Source: Chimonanthus salicifolius
Taxonomy: Eukaryota; Streptophyta; Magnoliopsida; Laurales; Calycanthaceae
NCBI GenBank assembly: GCA_013350335.1
Contig: CM023540.1
Span: forward strand, 27,879,175 to 27,943,174
Direction: 5' to 3'
DNA: 64,000 bases
Shown here: in pieces, positions 34,279-43,306 of the stretch
Layout: the number at the start of each line of letters is the position of its first letter
Numbering within the stretch: the first letter of the stretch is position 1
Position numbers and translations under genes: made by a program
Notes under the pieces: model-generated
The model's input: the letters and a program-made list of their open reading frames with translations, nothing else
Database searches by the model: none
What the model was told of the DNA's origin: nothing

Positions 34279-34352
34279 ACTTAATGATTGGATGGTGGTA
34301 GCAAGTGGCAATTGGAGATTTCGGCCTTGGTTCAATCTTCCTTTCTTACACC

Positions 34353-35864
34353 ATGGCTTCAGAAGATCAGCACCAACCTCACTTCATCTTGATTCCTCTA
34401 ATGGCTCAAGGACACATTCTCCCAATGATAGACATGGCTCGTATGTTTGCGAATCGCGGTGTGTTGATCAGTCTAATCACCACACCAATTAATGCTTCTC
34501 GGAACAAGACTGTCGTCGACCGGGCAATACAATCCGGCCTCCCAATTCGACTAGTCCAACTGAACTTTCGATGTCTCGAAGTCGGTTTGCCGGATGGATG
34601 TGAGAACTTCGACTTGCTCCCCTCACCACAAATGGTGTACAATTTCTTTGATGCAATATATTCATTGCAAGAACCAGTTGAGCAATTTCTCAAAGAACAG
34701 AGTCCCCTCCCTAGCTGCATAATTTCAGACATGTGCCTGCCTTGGACCACTGAAACTGCTCACAAGTTTGGGATACCCAGGATTGTTTTCAATGGGCCTA
34801 GTTGCTTCGCTCTTCTGTCCATGTACAACATATTCCATAAAATGGTCCATGATAGTGTTGCCTCCGATTCGGAGCCCTTTATCATCCCCGACATGCCTCG
34901 TCAGATCACGATCACCAAAGCCCAAATTCCACAACACTTGGTTGGTCACACTGCCTTTGCAAAAATTAACGAAAAAATCCGCGAGGGTGAATTGGGAGCT
35001 TACGGTGTGGTGATCAATAGCTTTGATGAATTAGAATCAGAATTCATCAAAAAACACCGCGAAACTATAGGAAAGAAGACATGGTGTGTAGGCCCAGTGT
35101 CTCTCTGCAACAAGGACACAATGGATAAAGCAGAGAGAGGAAACAGAGCCTCAGTTGATGAGATCAAATGTTTGAGTTGGCTCGATTCGAAGAAGCCCAA
35201 TTCTGTTGTTTATGCTTGTTTTGGGAGCCTAACTCGACTGAGGCCTCCACATTTGATAGAAATTGGATTGGGACTTGAAGCTTCTAATCGGCCATTCATT
35301 TGGGTCTTCAGGGTGGGTGGCAAGCATTCGTCGGACGTCGAGAAATGGTTGTCGGAAGGATTTGAAGAGAGGGTGAAAGACAGGGGTCTTATAATTCGAG
35401 GTTGGGCACCGCAAATACTAATACTATCCCACCCTTCGGTAGGTGGATTCTTAACGCATTGTGGTTGGAATTCAACACTGGAGGGTATCTCTGCAGGTGT
35501 TCCCTTGATTGTGTGTCCTTTCTTTGCTGACCAATTCTTCAATGCAAAATTAATTGCAGAGGTTCTAAGGATAGGAGTTAGTGTAGCCAGAGAAGCTGCT
35601 GTAACATGGTGGGATGAGGATGAGGCTGAGGTGTTGGTGAAGATGGAAGAAGTAAAGAAAGCTATAGAAATGTTGATGGGTGAAGGAGAAGAAGGAGAAG
35701 AGAGAAGAAACAGAGCAAGAGAGTTTGCAGTGAAAGCAAAGAGGGCCATGGAAGAAGGTGGATCTTCTTGTGTAGACGTGGCACTATTCATTGAGGATGT
35801 TGTGGCCCAAGCTACTAAGAAAAGGCCCATCAAATGTTTGGATGGAGAGATAAATGGTGCCTGA
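34353..35864 (+). CDS. UDP-glycosyltransferase, group D (UGT73-like), copy 2
   Basis: Intronless, 503 residues. The open frame extends upstream but has no earlier ATG, so MASEDQHQPHFILIP at 34353 is the start. H21 (PLMAQGHILPM) and D126 (CIISDMCLPWT) form the catalytic pair. The PSPG box is residues 351-394 with an intact HCGWNS and final Gln. One oddity is Cys388 where group D proteins usually have Trp in the TWP element (VCPFFADQF). It ends with the GGSS block and a variable tail. It lies 3.3 kb downstream of copy 1 and is the most diverged at PSPG. A likely active glucosyltransferase of unknown acceptor. Confidence 0.95.
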   Translation: MASEDQHQPHFILIPLMAQGHILPMIDMARMFANRGVLISLITTPINASRNKTVVDRAIQSGLPIRLVQLNFRCLEVGLPDGCENFDLLPSPQMVYNFFDAIYSLQEPVEQFLKEQSPLPSCIISDMCLPWTTETAHKFGIPRIVFNGPSCFALLSMYNIFHKMVHDSVASDSEPFIIPDMPRQITITKAQIPQHLVGHTAFAKINEKIREGELGAYGVVINSFDELESEFIKKHRETIGKKTWCVGPVSLCNKDTMDKAERGNRASVDEIKCLSWLDSKKPNSVVYACFGSLTRLRPPHLIEIGLGLEASNRPFIWVFRVGGKHSSDVEKWLSEGFEERVKDRGLIIRGWAPQILILSHPSVGGFLTHCGWNSTLEGISAGVPLIVCPFFADQFFNAKLIAEVLRIGVSVAREAAVTWWDEDEAEVLVKMEEVKKAIEMLMGEGEEGEERRNRAREFAVKAKRAMEEGGSSCVDVALFIEDVVAQATKKRPIKCLDGEINGA

Positions 35865-35984
35865 AATAAAGATTGGAAAACATTATTTTTGAAAGTTGTA
35901 TATTTGTCTTTTATGTGTTAATGAATTGAAGGGTTGTATTTTCTCTTTTTGGATAGTTTATAGTTATAATATTGTTGTGTTTTT

Positions 35985-36080
35985 TTTTTTTTTTTGGATT
36001 AACGTGTGGGAAACTCAAACTCAGTTCTATTAAAACTCTCACAAATGATTCCACTACCCTTAAGACACACCAATGTTAGA
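35985..36080 (-). mobile_element. SINE-like unit, minus strand
   Basis: The minus strand reads GGTGTGTCTTAAGGGTAGTG, then GAGTTTGAGTTTCCCACACG and an A-run, colinear with the unit at 32279-32415. Confidence 0.45.
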
Positions 36081-36095
36081 TAAGTTTAAAAAATA

Positions 36096-36286
36096 CTACA
36101 TCTATTCCAATTTAGTTGTCTTATATGGATTTTGGGATTGTCCCAAAATAGTTGTCCCATTCATATTGGAGTAGTACAAAGTGTGTTGAAAATAGATTAG
36201 ATCACGTGGAGTGTTAACCTTATATAGAAAATTCCTTAAAAAATACAAATGTTTCAAATGAGACAACTAAAATGGGACGAAAAGAG
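36096..36286. mobile_element. Stowaway-type (Tc1/mariner) MITE
   Basis: 191 bp between TA dinucleotides (36094-36095, 36287-36288). Left end CTACATCTATTCCAATTTAG and inverted right end CTCTTTTCGTCCCATTTTAG share TTTAGTTGTCT and resemble the CTCCCTCCGTCCCA Stowaway terminus. No coding capacity. Confidence 0.75.
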
Positions 36287-37971
36287 TATATATTTATTAT
36301 TTGGTGTTAATCAATACCATAAGGAAAATGGTTGTTGTTATGCACTTAATTGTCCAAATGAGTAACAAGGAAAAGGCTTATCATATAGTAAAGAGTATTT
36401 CTGCTCTTATTTTTTGCTTTTATGTGGTCTATTTTGTCAACTTTAATTTATCACATGGTTTAAAATTTAATATTTTAAAGTTTAGTTTTATTTTATTTTC
36501 TAAAGTTTTTATATATAAATGTCATTTGTTTATTAAAATCTAAAAATTCATTTCTATACATATTTTTATAGATTTTTATTGTGTTTGTATACTTTATTTA
36601 GATCAAGATGTTCAGGTCTCCTAGAGCACTCGATTAATCTTCGAGGCATGTGTAAGTCTCTCTATCCACACATCAGTAATTCTATAAAAAGTGGTCCTTT
36701 CTAATATGGGTTCTTGACAATTTACTCAAATCCCTTTGCATTTATTGTGTTCATATATTGAAATCTAAAATCAATACAGGTTCTTTGAAATTTGGTCTTT
36801 ATCAATTAAAATTTTAGATTTTAACCTAATTTTTAAATTATTTTCACACGTTCTACCTCTTTTATTGTGGAACGTACTCATTTTACGCTCATCCCACCAT
36901 TTCAAGTGTCGAAGAATATTGCTGTAATTTAAGGTGTTGAAGTGTTAGAAGTGATGCTGAAGTCTCTTTAAGTAGTAAGTTTTGTATGCACTTGAAATTT
37001 TTCTCTCCATTGAAACTAAATAAGATATGAAATCCCTACAACCATCCTTGTATTTCCTTTTGTCTTCTAATGCTTCTTCTCAATTGCATTGTCATATTGG
37101 TATTGATTTTATTGCACTTTGAAATATTTGTTGAAATTTTTTAGTTTAATTTTGGACTTAAATCTTTTAAAAAAAAAAAAAAATCAGCCGATTTCACAAG
37201 AACAATCAAAAATTATTATTTTTTTTCACAAAAAAATGTTATGTATATAAATACGCTTGAGCTAATTCCGAAATTAAGAGGTTTCACCTGGCTACTTTTT
37301 ATATAGTCAATTTTATAATTGTTTGAAACTTTGAATTGTGTAATCTCTGGTTACTAATATTGTTAACTAGAATTTCACACTCCCGCATATAATGGGTTTC
37401 TAAACATTCCAGTATGTGCAAGTCAAAATTCTACATTCTTGCCTAAATTTTAATCTAACAGACTATGAAGTATGGAATTTGACATCATAGAACAAGATGA
37501 TTGATGAGATATGCCATTAGATGGATCATGAATTGTACAAATTTAGATTCATTTGATAGGTGATTATATAGATATAGAGTATAGAAAGTTTCACTGTCAA
37601 CTAATGATCCAATTTATATAATCTCAGCCTTTAAATTTTGATTAGTATAACTCATTGATTTTTAAAGGTTAAAATCAAGGAATAAGACCCTAAAATTCAT
37701 TTTCATACTGTGTCTTGCCATCTACTGAGACAAACATGTTTATTGGGAGGAAAATTCCAAGCACACACAGCACAACTTGTGGGCAGCATTGATCCAAATT
37801 CAATGTAAACAAAGGTCAAAAGTCTAAGTTCTTGCATTCTTACACACACCATTGAGTTTTGGCAGCATATGTGGCCTTCCATGATTGTTCCCATCAACTT
37901 GAAACTCAATCCTGTTTCTGCTTCCAATCCTTGTAATTCCCTATTCATGCTTCCAAAGAGTGAAAACTACC

Positions 37972-39465
37972 ATGGCAGAAGAAGAAAATCACAAGCTTCA
38001 CTTCATCTTGATTCCTCTGATGGCCCAAGGCCACATGATCCCCATGATAGATTTGGCCCGATTGATGGCGCAACGCAACGTTGTTGTCACCTTAATTACT
38101 ACAGCTTTCAATGCTGCTCGATTCAAAGCCACTCTGGACCGTGCCATGGAATCAGGCCTTCAAATTCAACTGCACTTAATTCGGTTTCCATGGTTTGAGG
38201 TGGGCTTACCGGAGGGATGTGAGAACCTTGACAGCATCCCTTTTTCGACTGATATGATGAAAAAATTCTTCGCCGCAATAGTATTGCTGCAACAACCGGT
38301 GGAAATTTTCATCCAAGAGTTGTGTCCTATCCCAAGCTGCATAGTTTCTGATTCAGGAATCTCATGGACAGGTGAAACTGCTCGCAAATTTCATATACCA
38401 AGACTTGTGTTTCATGGGACTAGTTGCTTCTTTCGCTTGTGCTCGTATAACATATGCCAGTATATTGCTCATGGAAGAAGCATTAAATCCGAGTCCGAGC
38501 CGTTTGTTATTCCAGGCCTTCCTCATCGAATTGAGGCAACGAAAGCTCAGCTGCCACGATCCATGGCTTCAACTTCAGCAATGCAAGATGTTCACAACAA
38601 GATTAGGGAGGCAGAATTAGCAGATTATGGGGTGGTGCTAAATAGTTTCCATGAATTGGAGCCTGAGTATGTCGATCTGTACAAGAAGGCGACGGGGAAG
38701 GAAGTATGGACTGTTGGGCCAGTATCCTTATGTAACAAAGAGACATTGGATAAGGTGGACAGAGGGAACACAGCCTCAATCAATGAGAATTTGTGTTTAA
38801 GTTGGCTTGATTCAAAGAAGCCCATGTCTGTTATCTATGCTTGTTTTGGTAGCATTTGCCGGCTTGCACCATCTCAGTTGATGGAAATTGGGCTGGGGCT
38901 AGAAGCTTCAAACTGCCCATTCATTTGGGTGATCAGAAGCAGCGAGCAATTGGCCGATTTTGAAGAGTGGCTTTTAGAGGAATTTGAAGAGAGGGTCAAG
39001 GACAGGGGTCTTATAATTAGGGGGTGGGCACCCCAGATACTAATCCTATCACACCCATCAACTGGAGGGTTCCTAACGCATTGCGGTTGGAATTCGACAT
39101 TGGAGAGTATTTGCGCAGGCGTGCCTATGGTAACATGGCCACTCTTTGGGGAACAATTCTTCAATGAGAAGATGATAGTACATGTTTTAGGCATCGGCAT
39201 AAGCATCGGAGTCAAGGTTGCAGATAGGTGGGGGGAGGAGCACAAGGATAAAGAACTGGTGAAGATGGAACAAGTGAAGGTAGTAACAGAGAGGCTGATG
39301 GATGGAGGAGAAGAGGGAGAAAAGATGAGAAAGAGAGCAGTTGAGTATGGTGAGAAAGCAAAGAGGGCCATGGAAGAGGGTGGATCATCTTATGTTAATA
39401 TGACACTTCTAATACAAGATATCATGGATCAAGTCACTAATTTCTTGCCTTCCACAAGCTGTTGA
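37972..39465 (+). CDS. UDP-glycosyltransferase, group D (UGT73-like), copy 3
   Basis: Intronless, 497 residues. ATG 37972 in ACCATGG context; no in-frame ATG lies just upstream. H21 (PLMAQGHMIPM) and D127 (CIVSDSGISWT) are present. The PSPG box 352-395 is complete, with HCGWNS, TWPLFGEQF and terminal Gln. No substitutions at key residues, so this is the copy with the most canonical active site. It shares with copy 4 GLPEGCENLDS, SINENLCL-WLDS, a one-residue-longer N-domain and a SEQL/GEQL segment after WVIRS, so copies 3 and 4 are the closest pair. Acceptor unknown. Confidence 0.95.
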   Translation: MAEEENHKLHFILIPLMAQGHMIPMIDLARLMAQRNVVVTLITTAFNAARFKATLDRAMESGLQIQLHLIRFPWFEVGLPEGCENLDSIPFSTDMMKKFFAAIVLLQQPVEIFIQELCPIPSCIVSDSGISWTGETARKFHIPRLVFHGTSCFFRLCSYNICQYIAHGRSIKSESEPFVIPGLPHRIEATKAQLPRSMASTSAMQDVHNKIREAELADYGVVLNSFHELEPEYVDLYKKATGKEVWTVGPVSLCNKETLDKVDRGNTASINENLCLSWLDSKKPMSVIYACFGSICRLAPSQLMEIGLGLEASNCPFIWVIRSSEQLADFEEWLLEEFEERVKDRGLIIRGWAPQILILSHPSTGGFLTHCGWNSTLESICAGVPMVTWPLFGEQFFNEKMIVHVLGIGISIGVKVADRWGEEHKDKELVKMEQVKVVTERLMDGGEEGEKMRKRAVEYGEKAKRAMEEGGSSYVNMTLLIQDIMDQVTNFLPSTSC

Positions 39466-39594
39466 TCAAATGGTCCTCTGAGTTTACAAGAAAGATAGAA
39501 GACATGGAATTATTTTCAAAGATTTTTGGGTATCTTATGATTGTTTCAATTATTTGAAGGATCTTTTATTTTTGTATAAAAGTACGCATCTTGG

Positions 39595-39960
39595 CTAGCT
39601 CGATTTGAGCCGGGCCCTGAATTTAGAAATTTCTTTTTTTCTCTCCTTTCTTCTTCTTTGGGATGTTTTTATAAGAGGAAAAACATGAGGTGGCCTCTCT
39701 CGTTGGCGGTGGCTGGATCGGCTGTGTGAGAGAAAAACAAAGAGGAGAAAATTGGGGAATTTGTTTTGTAATTGTGTGAGAGAGAGAGTTTGTATTTTGT
39801 ACCTTTGTTTGGAATTAGTGGAATTTCTCTAATTGTTGCCCGTGGACGTAGGCTTCGGTTGAACCATGTAAAATCTTGTGCCTTCGTGTGGATGTTTGAT
39901 TTTATTTTTTGATTCCTTCCATTGCTTGAATTCGATTTTGCACGACAGCATCCAAGTCAG
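39595..39960. mobile_element. probable solo LTR (copia-like leader)
   Basis: Contains GCCCGTGGACGTAGGCTTCG and GTTGAACCATGTAAAATC (39838-39875), a signature of the R-U5 part of many plant copia LTRs, after a purine-rich GAGAGAGAG leader and a GTTTGTATTTTG stretch. Exact ends and target duplication not determined; I see no interior or second LTR. Confidence 0.45.
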
Positions 39961-40405
39961 ATAATCTTTGCTAATATTAGCAAATAGGACAAATTACCAG
40001 TAGTTATATAAATATGTTGATGATTGCAAAAGAAAATTCTTTAAAATCTCTATTTCCATTACTTGTGTGATTGCACTCTCATAATTAAGAGTGGGTTTTC
40101 ACAAACTTAGCCTAGATTTTAACATTCTTTAAACTGGATAATAATCAACTGACCCAGCTGAGTTGACTCCATTTGACAACTGACTGGATCTTCTGGGTCA
40201 AGTTTAGATTTTTCGGTTGTCAAACACTACCTTATGGCTTGATTCCCTGTGCAGAAAATACTTGAATAGAGGATTTACATATAATTAGCCAATTTGAAAG
40301 GTTAATTACCAAAATTGAGAATGGGAATTAAGGGTGCATCTCTTTTGAAGAAAGGAACAAATGCTTGTGGTATTAAAAGAGTCAGGGGATTCCTATTTAA
40401 CTCAA

Positions 40406-42217
40406 GCTGCGTTTGGATAGGGGGTAATTTTTATAGGGGTTACCCCTAAGTAGGGGTCACCCTTGAGTAGGGGTGACCCTTGAATTGGGATTACCCTTAT
40501 CTTGTTTGGTAATTGTTGTGGTAAAGTAAACCTTACCCTAAGGGTAAAAAATCTTTTTTGGTAACTAAAAGCAAGGGTAACGTGATAAATTAATATTTTT
40601 TTTATAAAATATAATTATAAATAATATTTATGAAGTAAATTCTAATAATATAACTTATAATAATATTATCTAATTTCTATAAATTATTTTTCATAATTAT
40701 AATTTAAAATGAACACATGCATTCTAATATTAAAAATATAAATAAAGATTTTTTTTATATTACTATTTTAAATCCCAATAAATAAATAAAAAATATCAAC
40801 ATATCTCTTCATAAAAATTATAATTATTATTTTTTATATTATATGAATTTAATAAAAATATTAATTCTCATAAAATTATTAATATGTCAGTTTACCCCTG
40901 CGTACAATTACCCCTGCTCAAGGGTAACCCCTGTAAAAATTTACCCCTCACCCAAATACATCATATTGAAAATGTTACAGAAATTTTATTTTTATATTAT
41001 ATAGATTTAATAAAATTATTAATTCTCATAAAATTGTTAATATGTCAGTTTACCCCTACGTACAATTACCCCTGCTCAAGGGTAACCCCTGTAAAAATTT
41101 ACCCCTCACCCAAATGCATCACGTTGAAAATATTGCAGAAATTTTATTTTTATATTATATAGATTTAATAAAATTATTAATTCTCATAAAATTATTAATA
41201 TGTCAGTTTACCCCTACGTACAATTACCCCTGCTCAAGGGTAACCCCTGTAAAAATTTACCCCTCACCCAAATACATCACATTGAAAATGTTACAGAAAT
41301 TTTATTTTTATATTATATAGATTTAATAAAATTATTAATTCTCATAAAATTGTTAATATGTCAGTTTACCCCTACGTACAATTATCCCTGCTCAAGGGTA
41401 ACCCCTGTAAAAATTTACCCCTCATCCAAATGCATCATGTTAAAAATGTTGCAGAAATTTTATTTTTATATTATATATATTTAATAAAATTATTAATATG
41501 TCAGTTTACCCCTACGTACAATTACCCCTGCTCAAGAGTAACCCCTGTAAAAATTTACCCCTCACCTAAATGCATTACGTTGAAAATGTTGACACATTTT
41601 TAAAATAATCTTCTAATAGAATAAATTGTTAATTACCCTGAAAGATATTATCATAAATCTCAAAATTTTCAGAGTTTTGAGACCCTATCGAAATTTCGAC
41701 AGAATCACCCCTTAAAAATAGAACACGTTGACAAATACGTTTTAGAAAATTATATAATATATAATTGAAAAATAGATGAAGGCACGGGATAAATAGGGAA
41801 AAAGTTTCCTTAAAAAATAAAAAATAAATAAAAAACCACTATTATTATTTTAAATTTCAAAAAATAATACAAAATTCATTATATCTCTTCATAAAAAAAT
41901 ATAATTTGTTGTTTGGTGATATGAGATTTATCAAATGGAAATAATGGAGTGCTTTTAAAAAAAATAAAAGTCAAGTACTTACCAAAATAAATAAATAAAT
42001 AAATAAAATATATAAAAAAAAAAAATCATAAGCAAAAGGTTGGGGGGGGGTAAGGAGGGGTATTCATTTTTGAATACCCCTTGCCCCGTGGGGGTATTGG
42101 AAAGGGATGGGGGAGGGGTAAAAATTTGAATTTTTACCCCTCCCCCCTTGTTACCAAACGGGGGTAAGTAGGGGTAACTGGGGGTTACCCCCCCTTACCC
42201 CCCATCCAAACGCAGCC
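40406..42217. mobile_element. family D TIR element with internal tandem array
   Basis: The left end GCTGCGTTTGGATAGGGGGT and inverted right end GGCTGCGTTTGGATGGGGGG form terminal inverted repeats, extended by alternating GGGGTAA/TTACCCC words. Length is 1.8 kb. Related elements lie at 48635-49770 and 51359-52685. It has no transposase and the interior is A/T-rich. No convincing target duplication at this copy; superfamily unassigned. Confidence 0.7.
40884..41590 (+). repeat. 158-bp tandem repeat, about 4.6 copies
   Basis: Units begin ATGTCAGTTTACCCC at 40884, 41042, 41200, 41358 and 41498; the last spacing is shortened to 140 by an 18-bp loss. Each unit has a C-rich half (TTACCCCTGCTCAAGGGTAA...TTACCCCTCACCC) and an A/T-rich half (TTTAATAAAATTATTAATTC). 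Because 158 is not a multiple of three, near-identical open frames reappear in each copy and are not genes. The C-rich half resembles the inverted left end of the enclosing element. Confidence 0.9.
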
Positions 42218-42586
42218 TGAGAGCTTGTTGGTGAACCCAAGTATTTAACATCTTAACTACAGTAATTTTCTAGCTTTGAAGTTCATTAGAACTAGTCTTC
42301 AGTCTGCTGAGGCGACTCAACTTGTCACCAAGTTTACCCAGTTTGTGAAAGAACAGGAACGCTTTGCCCAGTAACTCGACTCGGTTGAACTTCAAATTAA
42401 TTCAAATCTTGAGTTTTTTAACCTTCCTTAAAACTGATTGAAATTGGAAAGCCTACTGAACACGATGACCAGAATTTCTAAGCCCCCTAAACAAGAATAC
42501 TGGTCCCATGCCTAACATTCAGTATTAAAAAACTATTGAGAAGTAAATTGGGGCAAGCAGTGGGTTCCAACAATGTGGAGGAAGAA

Positions 42587-42803
42587 ACTCCACATGGGGT
42601 AGCTCAACAAGTAGACATTTGGGTTCAAGAACCAAAGGTCTCAGGTCCGAGTCCCATAGTAACTCAATGCCCGTGGCTTGCAAGGGGGTTGAGCGCATCT
42701 GGAGTTTTACCCAATACCCTCGTATTCAAAGAGAGGTAAGAGTCTTGGAGTTCTTTTTTATTAAAATAAAAAAATTAAAATTAAAAAAAAAAAAAAAAAA
42801 AAA
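42587..42803 (+). mobile_element. tRNA-derived SINE with target duplication
   Basis: A box-like TAGCTCAACAAGTAGAC and B box-like AGGTCTCAGGTCCGAGTCCC at the head, about 100 bp of body, then a long A-rich tail. It is flanked by ACAATGTGGAGGAAGAA (42570-42586) and ACAATGTGGTGGAAGAA (42804-42820), a 17-bp duplication with one mismatch. The direct repeat and Pol III boxes define it well. Confidence 0.85.
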
Positions 42804-43306
42804 ACAATGTGGTGGAAGAAGCAATAGGGGGTTGGTGGTCACTGGATAATGTTGGATAAAACGATAGGTAGACCCATTTGATCACCATGGTCTTGGAACT
42901 GTGGTGAATCAGGGTCCACATGATCGACATGAACTGTGGATAAACCAAGGTTTCTATGGTGTTAGGAAATTCTGATTGGTTCCAAGTCTTACTCAGTGCC
43001 AAATCTGCAGCACTTTCATAAATGATCTGCAACCTTATCGTCTTCATTACGTCGGAGCATATGTCATCAGACATCAAATGGTAGCAGCACATGTATCCAA
43101 CCTTCCCTCCCGTGGAATAAGTAGGACTGTTCAGTACAACTCAACCGTCATCCACAAGGAAGAAGTGCCAAATAAGAAATGCCAAATTCCTTACATATTA
43201 TATGCATCAAACTCCCACACTGAGCAAATCAGTCCTCAGCAATTTGCCGATCTGTTAGCTTACTGCACTTCAGAAGTAGTTTAGTAACTTCAGCCATCAA
43301 ATTGAC

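Larger units (their letters stand above)
31064..34352. other. spacer between UGT copies 1 and 2
   Basis: AT-rich. Holds a SINE-like unit at 32279-32415 and remnants of CGGCCGAT-motif repeats at 32040-32100, 33057-33120, 33590-33700 and about 34028-34075. The right edge is the promoter of copy 2. No gene recognised. Confidence 0.55.
35865..37971. other. spacer between UGT copies 2 and 3
   Basis: Contains an AATAAA-like signal right after the stop (GAAATAAAG), a minus-strand SINE-like unit, a Stowaway-type MITE and otherwise AT-rich DNA. No gene recognised. No obvious TATA box stands out upstream of 37972. Confidence 0.55.
39466..43306. other. spacer between UGT copies 3 and 4, repeat-rich
   Basis: Holds a probable solo LTR, a 1.8-kb TIR element with an internal 158-bp tandem array and a tRNA-derived SINE, described separately. 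About 500 bp of unique-looking promoter DNA precedes copy 4, with TTATATG at about 43198. No further gene. Confidence 0.6.

Noticed and set aside
34305..34352. Upstream extension of UGT copy 2 reading frame
   Set aside because: It begins with GTG, not ATG, and adds residues absent from the family. ATG 34353 aligns with the other copies. The same reasoning fixes copy 3 at 37972.
35210..35833. 207-residue antisense open frame opposite UGT copy 2
   Set aside because: It is the complement of a conserved UGT coding region. Similar antisense frames lie opposite copies 3 (38874-39371) and 4 (44411-44857). No independent protein features.
40884..41603. Series of near-identical 81-94-residue open frames
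   Set aside because: They are produced by the 158-bp tandem repeat; the same frame simply recurs in each unit. Not genes, and not a CRISPR array: units are long, with no spacers, in a plant nuclear region.
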